Source: Monocercomonoides exilis (Eukaryota > Preaxostyla > Oxymonadida > Polymastigidae). From it: a DNA stretch of 64,000 bases. The position numbers were made by a program, and so were the translations under genes. Where the stretch lies: positions 1,797,501 through 1,861,500 of the forward strand of contig LSRY02000001.1 in the NCBI GenBank assembly GCA_001643675.2, read 5' to 3'. Each line of letters opens with the position of its first letter. The stretch's first letter is position 1. Below the pieces are notes generated by a model. That model did no database searches and had not been told where the DNA came from. It saw nothing but the letters and a program-made list of their open reading frames with translations. Positions 23,201 through 34,401 of this stretch are shown piece by piece.

Positions 23201-23842
23201 CTTTTCGATGGCAGAACATCTTTTATCAACTTCGTCTCTCACAATCTTCGCAACAACAGCATAATCATCATACAGAGCCTTTCCAGAAGATTCAATTTGA
23301 AACATCATTAATGTTCCATTTTTGCTCGGCTTTGCAAGAAATATATCTTGAACTCTGGAATTATCATATAAATAATAACCCTTTGGTTTTGCATGAACAA
23401 TTGTATGGTTATTTTCGCGTTCATATTTTTCAATTTCAACTGTAACATTGGTTTCAACATCTCTTATACACGGGATATCCAAAACAGATGATTTGTCCTT
23501 ATTATGGAAGTATGCATATGCGTTAGACTCGCTTGCAGATCTTGGATAAAATTGATTCATTGTTTTCTTGTTTTCATAACTTTGAGTTCCTGATGGCGCG
23601 TCAAGAGAATTAACAGTTCTTAAAAAATGATAAAAAATCGAATAAAATTTATATCATCAATGTTCATAATTTAAACATCTTTAAAATTGAAATCGGAATG
23701 CTCGGAGTGATTAAACAAACACTTTGAAAAGCTGAAATCCATATAATGCTCCAAATACAGCGCAAAGAAGCCAAAATACAAGAATAGCAGCTTTAAATTT
23801 GTAAATAAATTTTATATATCGGTCAAAAAGGTTAAACTTCAT
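20214..23842 (-). CDS. RND/MmpL (Patched-like) membrane transporter
   Basis: Three exons on the minus strand: 23842-23721, 23618-23143 and 23077-20214. They sum to 3462 nt (1153 aa) with GTTTG-donor introns of 102 and 65 nt. Exon 1 encodes the first membrane helix (AAILVFWLLCAVFGALYGF). Exon 2 starts the first extracytoplasmic domain with DAPSGTQSYE, a typical RND feature. Exon 3 has two blocks of membrane helices with the MmpL signatures SIDYSLFLLSRFREE and ALDYDIFLFYRIAEYRDQG. A Pro/Ser repeat (PSPSPSPSPSP) and an acidic loop lie between the blocks, and a soluble tail ends ERSHLLN. Expected to act as a 12-helix proton- or ion-driven exporter or lipid/sterol transporter; the substrate cannot be told. 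GC content is much higher than in the flanks. Confidence 0.9.
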
Positions 23843-24101
23843 TTAAAAGATCACTGCCCATAAACTAAAACAATAATAGATTTAGGAAAATTATGGATAA
23901 ATAAATATTTTCAACAAAAAATGTGTTACGTGAAATTTTCACTGTGACTGCAGTCAGTGTGTTTTGAAAATATCAGGCGCTTTTTCTTTTTCTTTTTCTT
24001 TTTTTTTTTTAGTGGTGAATAAATTGTATATGAAGTGTTTGAAGTTCAATGATTTACATTTGATTCGTTTTGTTTTTCAATTGACAAAAATAATAATACG
24101 G

Positions 24102-24908
24102 TGAAGCTCGGATATTATCACAATCCATTTTGCAAAATTTTTTTGTGATTATGACCCAACTTGATTATTACCGAAAATGTTTTTTCATTGATTTTTTTTT
24201 TTTTTTTTTTTTTTCGAAGATATGTGTGATTATTTTTTAAAAAAAACAACTTTTATTGGGTTGCAAATTTTTCAAAATTTGCTTGTCATTGAAAAGAGAT
24301 TTTGAATTCATTGCTTAATTTATCACAACTGTTTTGAGATAAAGCAAATCAGTTGAAATCAATATTCAAATGTCTTTATTGAGCCTTTTCACTCTGTAGT
24401 GATCATTAATGCATATTCAAAGGAAATTCTTGAATAGAAAATTTTGAATGAAAAAATATGACTTCAAAAATAATCACTCATATAGAAAGAAAAAAGTTCA
24501 TTGAAACATTGGATATTGACATTTTTTTTTTTGAAAATGTGCAGATTTTTATAAATGTTGACTTTTTTCTTTCTATATGAGTGATTATTTTTGAAGTCAT
24601 ATTTTTTCATTCAAAATTTTCTATTCAAGAATTTCCTTTGAATATGCATTAATGATCACAACAGAGTGAAAAGGCTCAATAAAGACATTTGAATATTGAT
24701 TTCAACTGATTTGCTTTATCTCAAAACAGTTGTGATAAATTAAGCAATGAATTCAAAATCTCTTTTCAATGACAAGCAAATTTTGAAAAATCTACAACCC
24801 GAAAAAAGAAAAAATTTCATAAATAATCTCTTATATTTATAGATGTTCGAAAAAATGTGATCATTTGCTGCCTTGATAACAACCGAGGTGATTATTGACG
24901 AGCTTCAA
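24102..24908. repeat. Nested palindrome built from two opposed MITE copies
   Basis: 24227-24500 and 24556-24829 are reverse complements (for example TGAAAAAATATGACTTCAAA with its complement, and ATGCATTAATGATCA). The roughly 55-bp centre is T/A-rich. Each arm is a full-length relative of the 12777-13033 MITE, with ends GTGATTATTTTT and AATAATCAC. Outside them, GGTGAAGCTCGGATATTATCAC at 24100 pairs with GTGATTATTGACGAGCTTCA at 24888, suggesting an outer element with its own termini. A 33-T stretch (interrupted) lies near 24180-24213. No coding region. Confidence 0.75.
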
Positions 24909-25270
24909 TGATCATATATTTCGATTTGAACTGATTTCTGTGATGGGATTTGTTTTTCTGACTTGCCAAAAGCATAAGGAAAAGTCTTCAATTTCAAAAA
25001 AAAGATTGAAATATAATCGCGATCAATCAAAAAAAATTTTTTTTCAAATTTATCAAAGCCATCGTTTCATCTTTCTTTCGATTTTTTCATTAAAATATAA
25101 TATCTGTGTATCTCTTTTAGAAGAGCCTAAAATGTTTAACACAACAGTGGAATAAAACTTATGATTTTATTGTTCCTTCCAGAAAAAAATTAAATATTTT
25201 TGTTTTAAATGAATAGACAGTCAAAACCTGATTTTATCACATCGAATATAATCGCAGGCATGAACATATA
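24909..25270. other. Intergenic region between MITE clusters
   Basis: AT-rich. CAGTCAAAACCTGATTTTATC at 25218 resembles the terminal sequence of pogo/Tc1-type elements and may be the left end of the next cluster. No gene. Confidence 0.4.
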
Positions 25271-25527
25271 GGTGATTATTTTTTAAATCAAACATTTTTT
25301 CGGGTTGCGAATAATTGCATTATTTTTATCGTTTGTTCCGAAATAATTTATCAGAAGCTCTTTGCATATTTGTGATGGCTAAACACAATGAAAAAGATAT
25401 GAAAATGAAAAAGTGAAACACTTTAGATGAGTTTACTATCACTTGGATATTTTAATTTCATTTTTCAAATACATTTTTTTTATCGAATTTTTTGATCGAA
25501 AAAGTTTGAAAACAATAATAATCACAC
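25271..25527. mobile_element. MITE, probable full-length relative
   Basis: Starts GGTGATTATTTTTTAAATCA followed by TTTTTTCGGGTTGC and ends AATAATAATCACACA, about 257 bp, the same size as the defined copy at 12777-13033. Flanks are occupied by related elements, so its duplication cannot be read. Confidence 0.55.
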
Positions 25528-25531
25528 ATAT

Positions 25532-25771
25532 GGGTAATTATTTTTGAAAAGTCGCAAATGTTAAATTTTCATTTAAATCAAAAAATGCATATTTTAATAA
25601 AATATTTGTCCAAGAGCATCAAACTTCACTTATATGGAATATATTTCTTGATAATGCTATTTCACACATTCTAAAGAAGATTCGTGAGTTAAAACAGAAA
25701 TTTGAGCGAAAAATGCAATTTTTGTTTTATTTGAAAATTAAACATTTGCGACTTTTCAAAAAGAATTACCC
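25532..25771. mobile_element. 240-bp MITE with 4-bp ATAT duplication
   Basis: Termini GGGTAATTATTTTTGAAAAG and CTTTTCAAAAAGAATTACCC, with the inverted match continuing into GTCGCAAATGTT. Flanked by ATAT at 25528-25531 and 25772-25775. Same terminal style and duplication length as 12777-13033, but a different internal sequence, so it is a subfamily. Confidence 0.75.
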
Positions 25772-25777
25772 ATATAT

Positions 25778-26375
25778 GGGTGATTATTTTTGAAATCATA
25801 ACTTTTTCGGGATGTTAATCATTATGATAATTCATTATCATTTACAATATATTTTTCATTCAAATTTTAAAAAATTTTCATATTGTTTCTAAAGCCCTGT
25901 TTGATTAGAAAAAAATGAATAAAAATGTTTTTTTCGAATGAAAAGAATATTGAGATATTTTCATTATGTGAGTTTGATTTTTCATCATTAATGTTTTTTA
26001 AAAAAATGAAGATGCCACTTCTGACTTCAAAAAAGAAGAATAATCATTCATAAAATATACAAACACAAAAAATAATAATGAATATATACAAAATGTGATG
26101 AACAGATAATCATAAAAAAGAGTTGTTTTTTGAAAATAAAATGAAAGAAAAACGGTTAATTCGCAAATATGAACAGAATCATCGCAAAAGAGAGCAACAA
26201 TATAACAAAAAATAAACATGGAATTACACAAAACGAAAAATGAAAGAATGATAAAATATTCAAGGTGTTTCTCATTGCACTGAAAATTGAAAATGCTGAT
26301 TATTCAAAATAAAAACACGGAAAAAGTAAAAAATAACAAAAATCTATCAAACATCACTGAAAAACAAAATTAAAA
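25778..26375. other. MITE end, then 3' flank duplicated downstream of the second receptor gene
   Basis: 25778-25830 is one more MITE terminus (GGGTGATTATTTTTGAAATC then TTTTTCGGG). From about 25925 to 26375 the sequence is nearly the same as 61126-61580, the region 3' of the second receptor-like gene. The duplication that created the two genes therefore included about 450 bp downstream. A short hydrophobic frame in it (25998-26231, minus) is also present in the other copy, but I do not support it as a gene. Confidence 0.6.
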
Positions 26376-29300
26376 TCAAAAAATGAAATAGCTGTACTGA
26401 TTCATGTTCTCGCCCTTCATGCAGAAGCGGATAGAAACTGAAAAACACATCTGAATCGAATAGACAATCATGCTGATTTCATTTTTCGCTCCCTCACTTG
26501 ACTGCACATCTTTCAAAATAAGCGTTGACTTGAAAGCATTCAAAGCATCTTTCCCAGTGTGTTGACAAATATTAACAATGCAAAGAAGTTCCGACGATTG
26601 CTTTAACGAAGCCAGGATGTGGAGCAATTGCTGCTCAAAGAACAACTCAGACTCACTGCATGTCCGAGATGAACGAGGCACTCACAACTTTTGAGTCTTC
26701 GGTGTAATCGATTGCATCTGACACAGTCACCATCATCACGCCAGCCGGAAAGTGTTGGAAAAACTCGCGCTTCATCACAAACAGCGATGGGCGATCGTCT
26801 TTGCTCTGCGCCACTGCCGATCTCACCAGGCGACAGAATGTCGTGCCTTCGATTTCTGACATGTCCGGCCTCTCTCCATTCACAATCTTCTGCCCTGCCA
26901 CCTCTCCCTCATATTCTCCAAACGGAATCTCCAATGTCAAGCACTCCCACAGCATCATCCCAATTGAAAAGGCAACTGACTTCTTTTTCGCTCCAATATT
27001 CTTGTTGATCAGCAGTTCTGGTGCTTTCCATCTCAGACATTCTTTTCTGATATCGTCGTCGTCTTCAAAGGCAGATGAAGGAGGTGGAGAGTCTGTGAAT
27101 CTCTCGCTCATCACTGAAACATTGGAGGAAGAAGATGAGACAACAGTTAATGAAGAGATCGATGATGAATCTGAATCATCAGAAGAAAGGAAGTCAGAGT
27201 GCATCACAATGCAGATGACCATATGCTCAGAGAATAACACAATATGCGGACTCAGATTTGCAAGAGAAGAAAGTGGATTTTCCATTTCATCAAATGAATG
27301 AAGCGCAAGATTCGCCACCCAGAACAGGATCTGTGCAGCTGTTTGCTCCCTCTCCTGCAGAGTGCCTATCGCCATCTCCTTTGTCTTATTCTTTCCATGA
27401 AGAAGCATGAACAGTGAATCTCTCAAATCCACAATCAGCTTCTCATGTGGAGATGAACAGGCCATCGCATCCACCAGATTCGACATCGATGAAGTGGTTG
27501 GACACAGATCCTCCCCACGAACAAAAGTTGAATCTGAGTCTGTTGTTGAAGTGGATGAGATTGAAGGTGATGGAGTCTGCTTTCTTATTTCCTCTTCCTC
27601 AACTTTCTCCAATGCCCAATCAGGAATTTTGTCTGAATCTCTCCCCAAGATGTATTCTGTCGATCCACTCTCACTCAGCAAATGCTCAGATGATTCAGAA
27701 TGTTCCAAGCTTTTCTCACACATTCTCTTCTTGATCCTTTCTTCATTCTTCTTCTCTGCTTCCCTCTCTGCTCTCCTCCACTGTTCCTCGGGCGATGGCT
27801 CCGTCGTCACCATCTCAATCAGCTTCGGATCCTTCCTCACCGTGTCATTCACAATCACTTCCAATTCTTCTGTTCGTCTCTTTTGCTTTCTCCATCGAAT
27901 TGCCAGAATAATAGATACAATCAGTACAATCAAAAACAAAACAACAAATATAATGGCAATAATCACAGTCCATGATGATTTTCCTTCTTTTCCTCCTTCC
28001 ACCACTTTATCATTTCCAGTCTTTGGTTCTGTTTTGTTTTTCAGAATCTGTGGAGAAGTCTCTGCCAATTGCTTCCCAAACAGAATCATCACTGACACCT
28101 CTGTTTCATCTGCAATCTTTGAAATATTTTCTGATGGAACTCTTCCAATCACTTCTGTTTCTGCAACAAAACTGTCTTCCTCAAATGGATATGTCTCAAC
28201 CAACTCCACATCCCCTGTTTTGAATATCAATCTGAATGACAAGTCACAAGGAAGAAGAAGTGATCCTCTGAATTTCACAACAACATTGCTGCCATTCTCA
28301 TTCACTGAAACATCTTCCAGTCTGGGAATGAAAAATGGAGATGACCTTTCTCCTGCTATCCCTCTCAAATCACATCCATCGTTCAAAATCCAAAGAGAAG
28401 AATTTGGCATCACTCCATCTCCGCCTTTCAAGCTGGTGATGGTTAATGAAGCAGAATCTGAACAAATGATGTTTCGATGAAGAGATGGATATTTTTCAAT
28501 GAAAGGATTGTTGTTCAAAAACTCTCCTTTCTCAATCGTCACATCGCCTGCAGACACTGACAATCCACCTGATGAAGCATCAGAAATAATCACATCCTTC
28601 ATCACCAAAGAAGAATTCGCTGAGTGAACAAGAGATCCATTCCATTTGCATATTTCTTCAAAATCCCTGTTTCTCTTATTTACACTTTCTTTTGTTTGCA
28701 CTCCAATAAATTGACATGAATCCATCGAAACATCCTTTGCATTGCTTATCTCCATTATGCTTCCTTTGTCAGATAAAGAATCACAGTTTGAATAGGAACA
28801 GTTTGAAAGAACGATTTGAGCATAAGTTGAAGAAGCTGAAAGAACAGAAGCTCCTTCTGAATTTTTTGAGCAGTTGTTGAATGATGAATCGACAAGAGAA
28901 ATTGTTCCTGATGACAAATCCCTAATTTCAATAATACACCCTTCAGACAATTTCACTCCATCTGCAGATACTCCATTAAATACAACACTTCCACATTGTC
29001 CAATCTCAAATACATCTGTTGTTGATTCAATCTTTTCCAGTTTCATATTTGTGATTGAGACCTCATCTCCATTTAGCAGAAAAGAAGGCTTCTGGAATGA
29101 AAGCATTGATATTGAGCAGTTGTCAACATGAAGAATTCCATTTTCGATGCTCAACAATGTTGAATTCAGAGCAACAGATTCAATGCTTTCTGATTGGCCA
29201 ACCGAAGAAAAATCAACAAATGAAAGAGAAAGTTGACCACTTGATTCATGAATGATTGAATTGCCTGAATATGAAAATGACTGACCAAAGTTGAATTTCA

Positions 29301-32300
29301 CACTTTCGATCCGTACTTTTTCTGAGGTTGTGATAAGACTTCCTTCGTTTGCCATTGTTGAGTTCAGATACACCAAAGCAGCTGAGGGAGATTGCAATGA
29401 GCGAATGGTCACATCAAGAACATCACACTTCCCAACAATTTCTGTTTGCCCCAAGATCAGCAGCTGTGAATACAGAGATGGAATGATGTGCTGAATTCCA
29501 AAGCTCAATGAGTGGCATGGCGTATCCAATTCTCCACATTGCTTGCTGTCTTCGTGATATTCAGAAACAGAAGACACAAATATTGTCTCGCTCTGATATT
29601 TCACAACCCTCAACAAAAGATCTTCTTCTCCTTCAAACGAGTCTGTTGTGCATCCCCATATTGCAAGATCCTTCACAAACGGTGCTCTGAAATCCAGCAA
29701 GAATTGCTCATCTGCTATTTGTGTTTCGATTGAGTGGCATCGAACATACACATCTCTTCCTCTGAATGCAGAGTTGTCTCTGAATGTGATATTCGACAGC
29801 ACAAAATTCAGAGGCTGCTCAGCTGTCGAGGTGCATTCCAGAAACAGCCACCCGCCTCTTCCAGTGCTCGAGCAGAAACATTCAGAAATCGTGCAAAATG
29901 AGCTTTCAAACTTTCCTCCTTCATTCAACTCACAAAACATCCCTCCTCCCTTTCCACACCTCGTTCCACCACATCTCTTCATCGTTGTGTTCCCAATCAC
30001 CATTTTCAATGGCTCATCATTGTCATTTCGAATGATCGAGATGTTTTCTGTCGTGTCTTGGGTGACTTCTTCAAACAAACTCCACTCAATTACAATGTTT
30101 TGTTCTCCTTCATTGCTCCCTCTCTTCTCTCCAGCTGATCCCTTTGATATCCTCAATCCGCTTGCTCCCTCCACCTCAATATTCTTCATCGTCAGATTTT
30201 TCGCATTCAGCACAGTTGTCGACAACACAGAAATAACATCCTGCGAAAAGCTCAACAATTGCATCGTCACCAATTCCAGCACAACTGTCCCTCCTTCTGC
30301 CTTGATCAGCCCATAATCTGTCAATTCTTCTCTCTCATCTCCTTTTTTGGTGAATGTGCAGTCTTTCACAGTCAACAATCCCTCGCTTGAGCCAACATGC
30401 ATCAAAACATTCACTCCACTTGCAAATGAAGATGGAATCACAAACTTCATCAGCTCGAAATTGGTGATGCCACAAATCTTCATTGCTGCTCCTTCTGCTC
30501 CTTCAAGCGATGAGACACATTCCAATGAACACATGCTGCTCTCATCCGATTTCACTGATATTCCACTCACATCAACACTCTTCTGAAGATACCCTTTTCC
30601 AATGATGTTGACATTCCTTTCATTTCCTTCTGCCAGCCTTGTCAACGAATGATCCATCGACAGACAAGGATAATCCGAGAATCCACACACACTCACATCA
30701 CAACCTTCGCTCCCAATAAATATCTCTGAGCCGATTGCAAGCCAGAAATACACCAGTGGAATGGCATTTGTCGTGTCACTCCCATCAAAACCTCTCATAG
30801 AATCCAACGAAATATCTGCCAGATGCCCAGTCACAAATGGAAGAGAGGTGTTTGTGATGCTCTTTGTCAAGTTGGATGATTCAACAAACAGGTCATTTCC
30901 ATATTTTGCAACATTTGGCTTGTCTGCCTCAAAAACAGGGGATGAGATCACAAATGAAGAATCATCATCAATCAGCTTCAGCGCCATCCCTCCCCCAAAC
31001 CCAATCTTCCGTTCTTCTGCTGGAGCTGTGCATCCTGTGAATGTGCAAGAAATAACATTCATTTGAATGCTCCCTTTCAACTGAGCATTGATAGCCCCTC
31101 CTCTGCTTTCATCAGCCAAAACAGAGCATCCATCAAATGAACATTCTTCAATATTTATTTGTGAATTTGTATTTTCATCATTGCTGTTGTCAATGCTCAC
31201 ACACCCTCCATTTCCAGCTGCTCTTTCGATTTTTGTGAAATTGCTGTTCGTCATGTTCAACCACAGAGTGCTCATCAACTCGGTATTTGTGCTGCTTCCT
31301 CTCAACGAGAACAGAGGATTTCTCCTCAAATCAATTGATGAAGCTGAGAATTTGTCGATTATCAGGATCCCTGACTCAACAGACAAATACAGAATTGTCA
31401 ATTCTGATGATGGATTTTGAAGGGAAAGTGAGCATTGAGACAGAGTTATTGATGATGAAGATGACGAAATGAAAGTGGAGTGAAGAGGAAGGGAAGATGG
31501 AAGAGAGAAGATGAGTTTTGATAATTCTGTCTCAACACTTGCTGTTATCATCGATGAATTGGATGTCTCACTTGAATCAGAGACTATCCAACCACTTTCA
31601 TCATCATTTCCTCGGATTTCATGTTTCTGTCCAGCAAAGGCCAATTCATCACTCATCTCAACCATTCCATTCACAATAACTTTCTTTTCTCCTGTCAACA
31701 GTGCGAGTGAGTGCTTCAAAGTCAAACATGGGAATTGGACAATTCCACAGTGTGAGTGATTGGATGCCTCAGAATTGCTCACATATATTTCTTCTGGGGT
31801 GGGGAGGAGATAAATGCACAGAGGAATAGCCACACTGTTGTTTCCGTTGTCGTATCCCCCCACTTTCTCAAGAGAATCCAAAGAATCTGTCACACATGTG
31901 ATGTTTTCCGATTTTGCTGTTTCTTCCAGATTGGGTGAAATGACAAAGATATCATTCCCCCATTTGGCTGTGTTTGTGCCAAACGAAGAAGAAATCAGGA
32001 AATTGGGATTTTCAGTCGACAATCGAAGAAGAATTCCTCCTCCAAATCCATATGTTGCAGAGCAATAGCACCCATCAAAAGATCCACCTTTCACTTTCAC
32101 TTCATTTCCATTCCCAACACACAGCATCATCGATCCCCCATCAGCAGATGTTCTGCTTCCACATCCTTCAAAAGTGCTCAAATTCACATCAATGTTGACC
32201 TTGTCATTCGAAAACGATATCACTGCTGCTCCGCTCGTTGCTCTCTCAATCCCATCAAATGCACACTCAGAAAGTGTCAATGAAATCTCATTTGTTGAAG

Positions 32301-34401
32301 AAAGCGAAAACAGTGAATTTGTGGAAATTGTCTTTGCCCAGTTCACATGTTCCATCTGAAACATCCCATTCTGGACATTTATCAGTTCTGTCGAAAATGC
32401 TGTTTCTGTTGATTGTCCGCTCCCAAAAGATATGTTCAGTCTGCTGATCCTCATTCCTCCTGCTCCACTTATCTCAAACAGTCTAGACCCACGGTTATTC
32501 GGATGAGCCGAGTCATGCACAAGAATAAAATCACTTGCAGTCAATGTGCCTGTCGATACCGAAAATAGAGACAGCCCAGATGCTTCAAATTCTGTTTGGA
32601 TTGCTGTGCTCATATTGCTTTGGCCATAAACAGAAAAAGTGTTGAATCCACAATCAAAACTATTCGTTTCGATTATTGTTCCCGAAAATACTTCTACATT
32701 GTTCACTAAATCTGGAATGAGTTGTGTAAGACAACGGCTGATCGTGCTGCATGGATGAGATTCATTTATTCCACATGCATATGTGTTGTTGCCTTTTGGT
32801 TGTGAATCAGTTGAAGAAACAAATCTCACAGATCCAAAATCATTGCGAAGCCATTCACTACGATCAACAATTGAGTCGTATCTGATGCTAACTCTGTTTG
32901 TAGTTTGCCTGGTTGAAAAGCAGGTGGAATCAATATTATTTGAGGTTGAGCCATGCAGAGCAATATCATGTCCTCCTTTCATGCATGTGTTATTATGGAA
33001 AAAACAGAAATAAAATAAAATTCCATTGTTATTTTCATTCACTTTATGAAAAACAGCTCCCCCTCCACACATTGCAAAGCAATGACAAAATAAACAATTT
33101 GAGGTGATAACTTTATCTGAAGAAATATCATGCAAAATTGCACCTCCAGCACCATCAGCAGAACTATTACATCTGCAGTTATCGAAAAATGAATTAACAA
33201 TGCATTCTTTCTGTCTTTGAGTTTTTGTTATACAGATATCAACTGCCCCTCCATCATTACTTGATGAACAGTTTTGAAAATAGCAATCATCAATCATTGG
33301 CTGAACATATACATTTTCAAACTGAATGCCTCCTCCCCCATGATTATTTGTTGCAGCTGCTGTGCATTGGATGAATGCTGAATGTTGCACAATGCATTCA
33401 GCAATTTTTTGAGCAAATATTCCGCCACCTCTTGTCGATGAAGCATTGCATCTTGTGAATGAAGAATTTTCAACTGTGAGAATAGCACTTGCATTGTCAT
33501 GCACGTAAAGAGCACCTCCTTGCGGTGCTGTACAATCAACCCATTCACACAACGAAAAGGATTGGCTTTCAGTTGTGTTCATTTGTCCTTTTTTCTGAAG
33601 AGCATTCATTTCTCTTTTCCCGAAGTTTATTGTTGTGTTTTTGCAGATGAATTCATGTGAAGAATAGGATCCACTCGAAATCCCTCCTTCAAAGGCATTC
33701 ACACACGAATAAATGAGGCAGTTCTCCATTGAACTCAGAAAACATGAATGTTCCACAAAATGATCGCTATTCGAGGTACATTTCACAGACGTGTTCCTGA
33801 AGGCACAATTATCAATCTGTTCGCTTTTGCTCTTTCCTGATAACAGGAGATTGTCTGAAGATGAAACAGCCAAGTCTGTGATGATAGAATTGCTCAAAAT
33901 AACAGAATTGGGATCATCAGATGAAAATATAAGACTGGATGGGTTAAGACTCTCTTGGGGGATCAAAGTCATGTTTGTGAGGCAGATTGACCCGATATTC
34001 AAATGAAAAGGTGATTCTGATTTTTGGTGGGAAATGCAGGAATCCAACACCACATTCGATTTATCTGTTATCAGAATAAATGGCGAGGAAGAATATTCCA
34101 CTGCCACATTTTTCAGTCCAACTGAAGAATTGGAAAAGCGCAAAAATGAATAAATCGCTGTGCATGTTCCTGTTTTCCATCTTTCCATTCCTGATGCTTT
34201 TCTCTGTTCTGACAAATAATTATTATTGCTATTTGCGGGGAATTGAACATCATTTGAGTTGCCTTGACCAAAATAAATACAGTTATATTTAGAATTTCTA
34301 TTTGAAAAAATACCTTGGTTTTCTAATGTGGCTGTTTCATAGATGACTTGAGATTTAAATGTCTCTGCCAAAATCAGACACCCTAAAAAGAACAAATGCA
34401 T
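26376..34401 (-). CDS. Giant receptor-like protein: beta-helix ectodomain, one TM, pseudokinase tail
   Basis: Main exon 34401-26686 with a proposed last exon 26651-26376 across a 34-nt intron (phase 0), about 2663 aa. If unspliced, the frame stops after 2582 aa at 26653. Residues 1-15 form a signal peptide. Residues to about 2120 are GG/Asn/Ser-rich right-handed parallel beta-helix repeats of the Pmp type (SxFxxCxxxxxGGGI). Four spacers with the pattern CGxxxxPCxTL lie near 545, 882, 1237 and 1620. A membrane helix (VIIAIIFVVLFLIVLIVSII) lies near 2145-2170. The cytoplasmic tail has a charged coiled segment, a Ser/Thr linker and a kinase C-lobe (LRWKAPELL near 2457, then SIGMMLWECL and DRPSLFVMKREF). 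I see no glycine loop, HRD or DFG, so it is probably catalytically dead. Likely a surface receptor or adhesin; the ligand is unknown. Confidence 0.85.

Noticed and set aside
25998-26231. Small hydrophobic minus-strand protein, also present at 61202-61480
   Set aside because: It lies in the duplicated 3' flank of the receptor genes and differs in length and frame between copies, so sharing is explained by duplication rather than coding.
26691-28480. Plus-strand Ser-rich frames opposite the receptor gene
   Set aside because: They are antisense shadows of the conserved cytoplasmic tail, without motifs of their own.
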